6,805 bases of DNA, taken from contig JAADDL010000050.1 in the NCBI GenBank assembly GCA_013153915.1, forward strand, positions 1-6,805, written 5' to 3'. The DNA is from Campylobacterota bacterium (GTDB lineage Bacteria > Campylobacterota > Campylobacteria > Campylobacterales > JALSKU01). A program made the translations under genes and the position numbers. The notes beneath the pieces were generated by a model, which did no database searches, had not been told where the DNA came from, and saw nothing but the letters and a program-made list of their open reading frames with translations. Of the stretch, positions 6,454-6,805 are shown piece after piece (position 1 is the stretch's first letter; every line of letters starts with the position of its first letter).

Positions 6454-6460
6454 AAGGAGG
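6454..6460 (+). promoter_or_regulatory. Full-consensus Shine-Dalgarno AAGGAGG
   Basis: A perfect 7-base match to the anti-Shine-Dalgarno, 4 nt before the ATG at 6465. It is the strongest ribosome binding site in the window and fixes the start of the oxidoreductase, whose Tat motif then begins at residue 6. Confidence 0.85.
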
Positions 6461-6464
6461 CAAT

Positions 6465-6805
6465 ATGGAAGTAGAAATTTCTCGTAGAAGATTTTTGCAA
6501 GGCAGTGTAGCTTTAAGCGTTATAGGCGGAACGACACTGACCGCTACAAATCTTCTATCAAATGAAGAGGAAAAAGGAGAATTAAAGGTTACGACCAAAA
6601 CAGGTCGAGGAAAAGCTGTATTTGTACCGACACTTTGTGAAATGTGCGTAAATAAGTGTGCGGCCATCGCAAGAGTGGAGAAGGGTGTCGTAACTAAGCT
6701 CAATCCTAATCCTGTTTTTCCAAAATCAAAAAATATGCTTTGTCCGAGAGGAAATGCAGGTATCCAAGCTTTGTATGATCCCGATAGACTTAAGTATCCA
6801 TTGGT
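6465..6805 (+). CDS. Tat-exported molybdopterin oxidoreductase, PhsA/PsrA-like catalytic subunit (5' part only)
   Basis: The first 113 codons of a gene that runs off the window. A twin-arginine signal opens the protein: SRRRFLQ at 6-12, then a hydrophobic stretch VALSVIGGTTLTA at 15-27. The protein should therefore be folded with its cofactor and exported to the periplasm. Next comes the [4Fe-4S] site of the complex iron-sulfur molybdoenzyme family: Cys58, Cys61 and Cys65 (C-x2-C-x3-C) and Cys93 in LCPRGNAG, followed by LYDPDRLKYPL, the usual lead into the molybdopterin domains. This arrangement fits the catalytic subunit of thiosulfate, polysulfide or related reductases. The substrate cannot be told from this fragment: tetrathionate, arsenate and sulfite enzymes share the layout. 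Partner Fe-S and membrane-anchor subunits would be expected downstream, outside the window. It has its own long leader and a full-consensus ribosome binding site, so it is not part of the pyrG-recJ unit. Confidence 0.88.
   Translation, partial: MEVEISRRRFLQGSVALSVIGGTTLTATNLLSNEEEKGELKVTTKTGRGKAVFVPTLCEMCVNKCAAIARVEKGVVTKLNPNPVFPKSKNMLCPRGNAGIQALYDPDRLKYPL

Larger units (their letters stand above)
6220..6464. other. 245-bp AT-rich non-coding region upstream of the oxidoreductase gene
   Basis: The longest gap between genes here, clearly richer in A and T than the flanking coding sequence. It contains a TATAAT at 6250-6255, a better-placed one at 6407-6412, and several small inverted repeats (6218-6233, 6293-6310, 6332-6345, 6430-6443). 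I found no tRNA, no convincing small gene and no recognisable riboswitch. A 25-codon ATG frame at 6334-6411 has no ribosome binding site. The length and repeats fit a regulated promoter for the downstream respiratory gene, but no regulator can be named from the motifs. Confidence 0.6.

Noticed and set aside
6434..6703. 89-codon antisense open frame at the start of the oxidoreductase gene
   Set aside because: The opposite strand has a perfect Shine-Dalgarno, a Tat motif and an Fe-S site, so the antisense frame is not credible.

Overview
The window looks like chromosomal DNA from a free-living member of the Campylobacterota (Epsilonproteobacteria), possibly a sulfur-respiring group such as Sulfurimonas or a relative. 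I infer this from four things: AT-leaning codon use rich in ATA (Ile) and AGA (Arg); TATAAT -10 boxes preceded by T/A-rich DNA with no good -35; IlvD and PyrG sequences that, as I recall them, read like Campylobacter-type proteins; and the adjacent pair pyrG-recJ, which I recall is also adjacent in Campylobacter jejuni. The genus is a guess that only a database search could settle.

Layout. A tRNA-Gly(GCC) gene lies on the minus strand at 16-90. It is divergent from a plus-strand run of three tightly packed genes: ilvD (186-1880, branched-chain amino acid synthesis), a MarC-family membrane protein (1887-2528) and a hotdog-fold thioesterase (2525-2950). The last two overlap by an ATGA junction. 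A 67-bp gap with its own -10 box and an AT-rich inverted repeat leads to pyrG (CTP synthase, 3018-4652), which overlaps recJ (ssDNA exonuclease, 4645-6219) by 8 bp. A 245-bp AT-rich non-coding stretch (6220-6464) follows, with several small inverted repeats and a -10 candidate. The window ends inside the 5' part of a Tat-exported molybdopterin oxidoreductase with an N-terminal Fe-S site (6465-6805 and beyond). This is probably the catalytic subunit of a periplasmic respiratory enzyme of the PhsA/PsrA class.

The first two clusters are housekeeping: valine/isoleucine synthesis, CTP synthesis and DNA repair. The ilvD cluster adds two genes of unproven role, and the placement of a MarC protein (a family with one reported amino-acid transporter) beside a branched-chain biosynthetic gene is the most suggestive association. 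The final gene starts a different functional block, anaerobic or sulfur respiration, with the longest leader and best Shine-Dalgarno in the window.

I found no mobile element, CRISPR array, integrase, toxin-antitoxin pair or defence gene. Nothing here amounts to a clear undescribed system. The findings below are modest observations about regulation, start choice, cofactor type and gene context.
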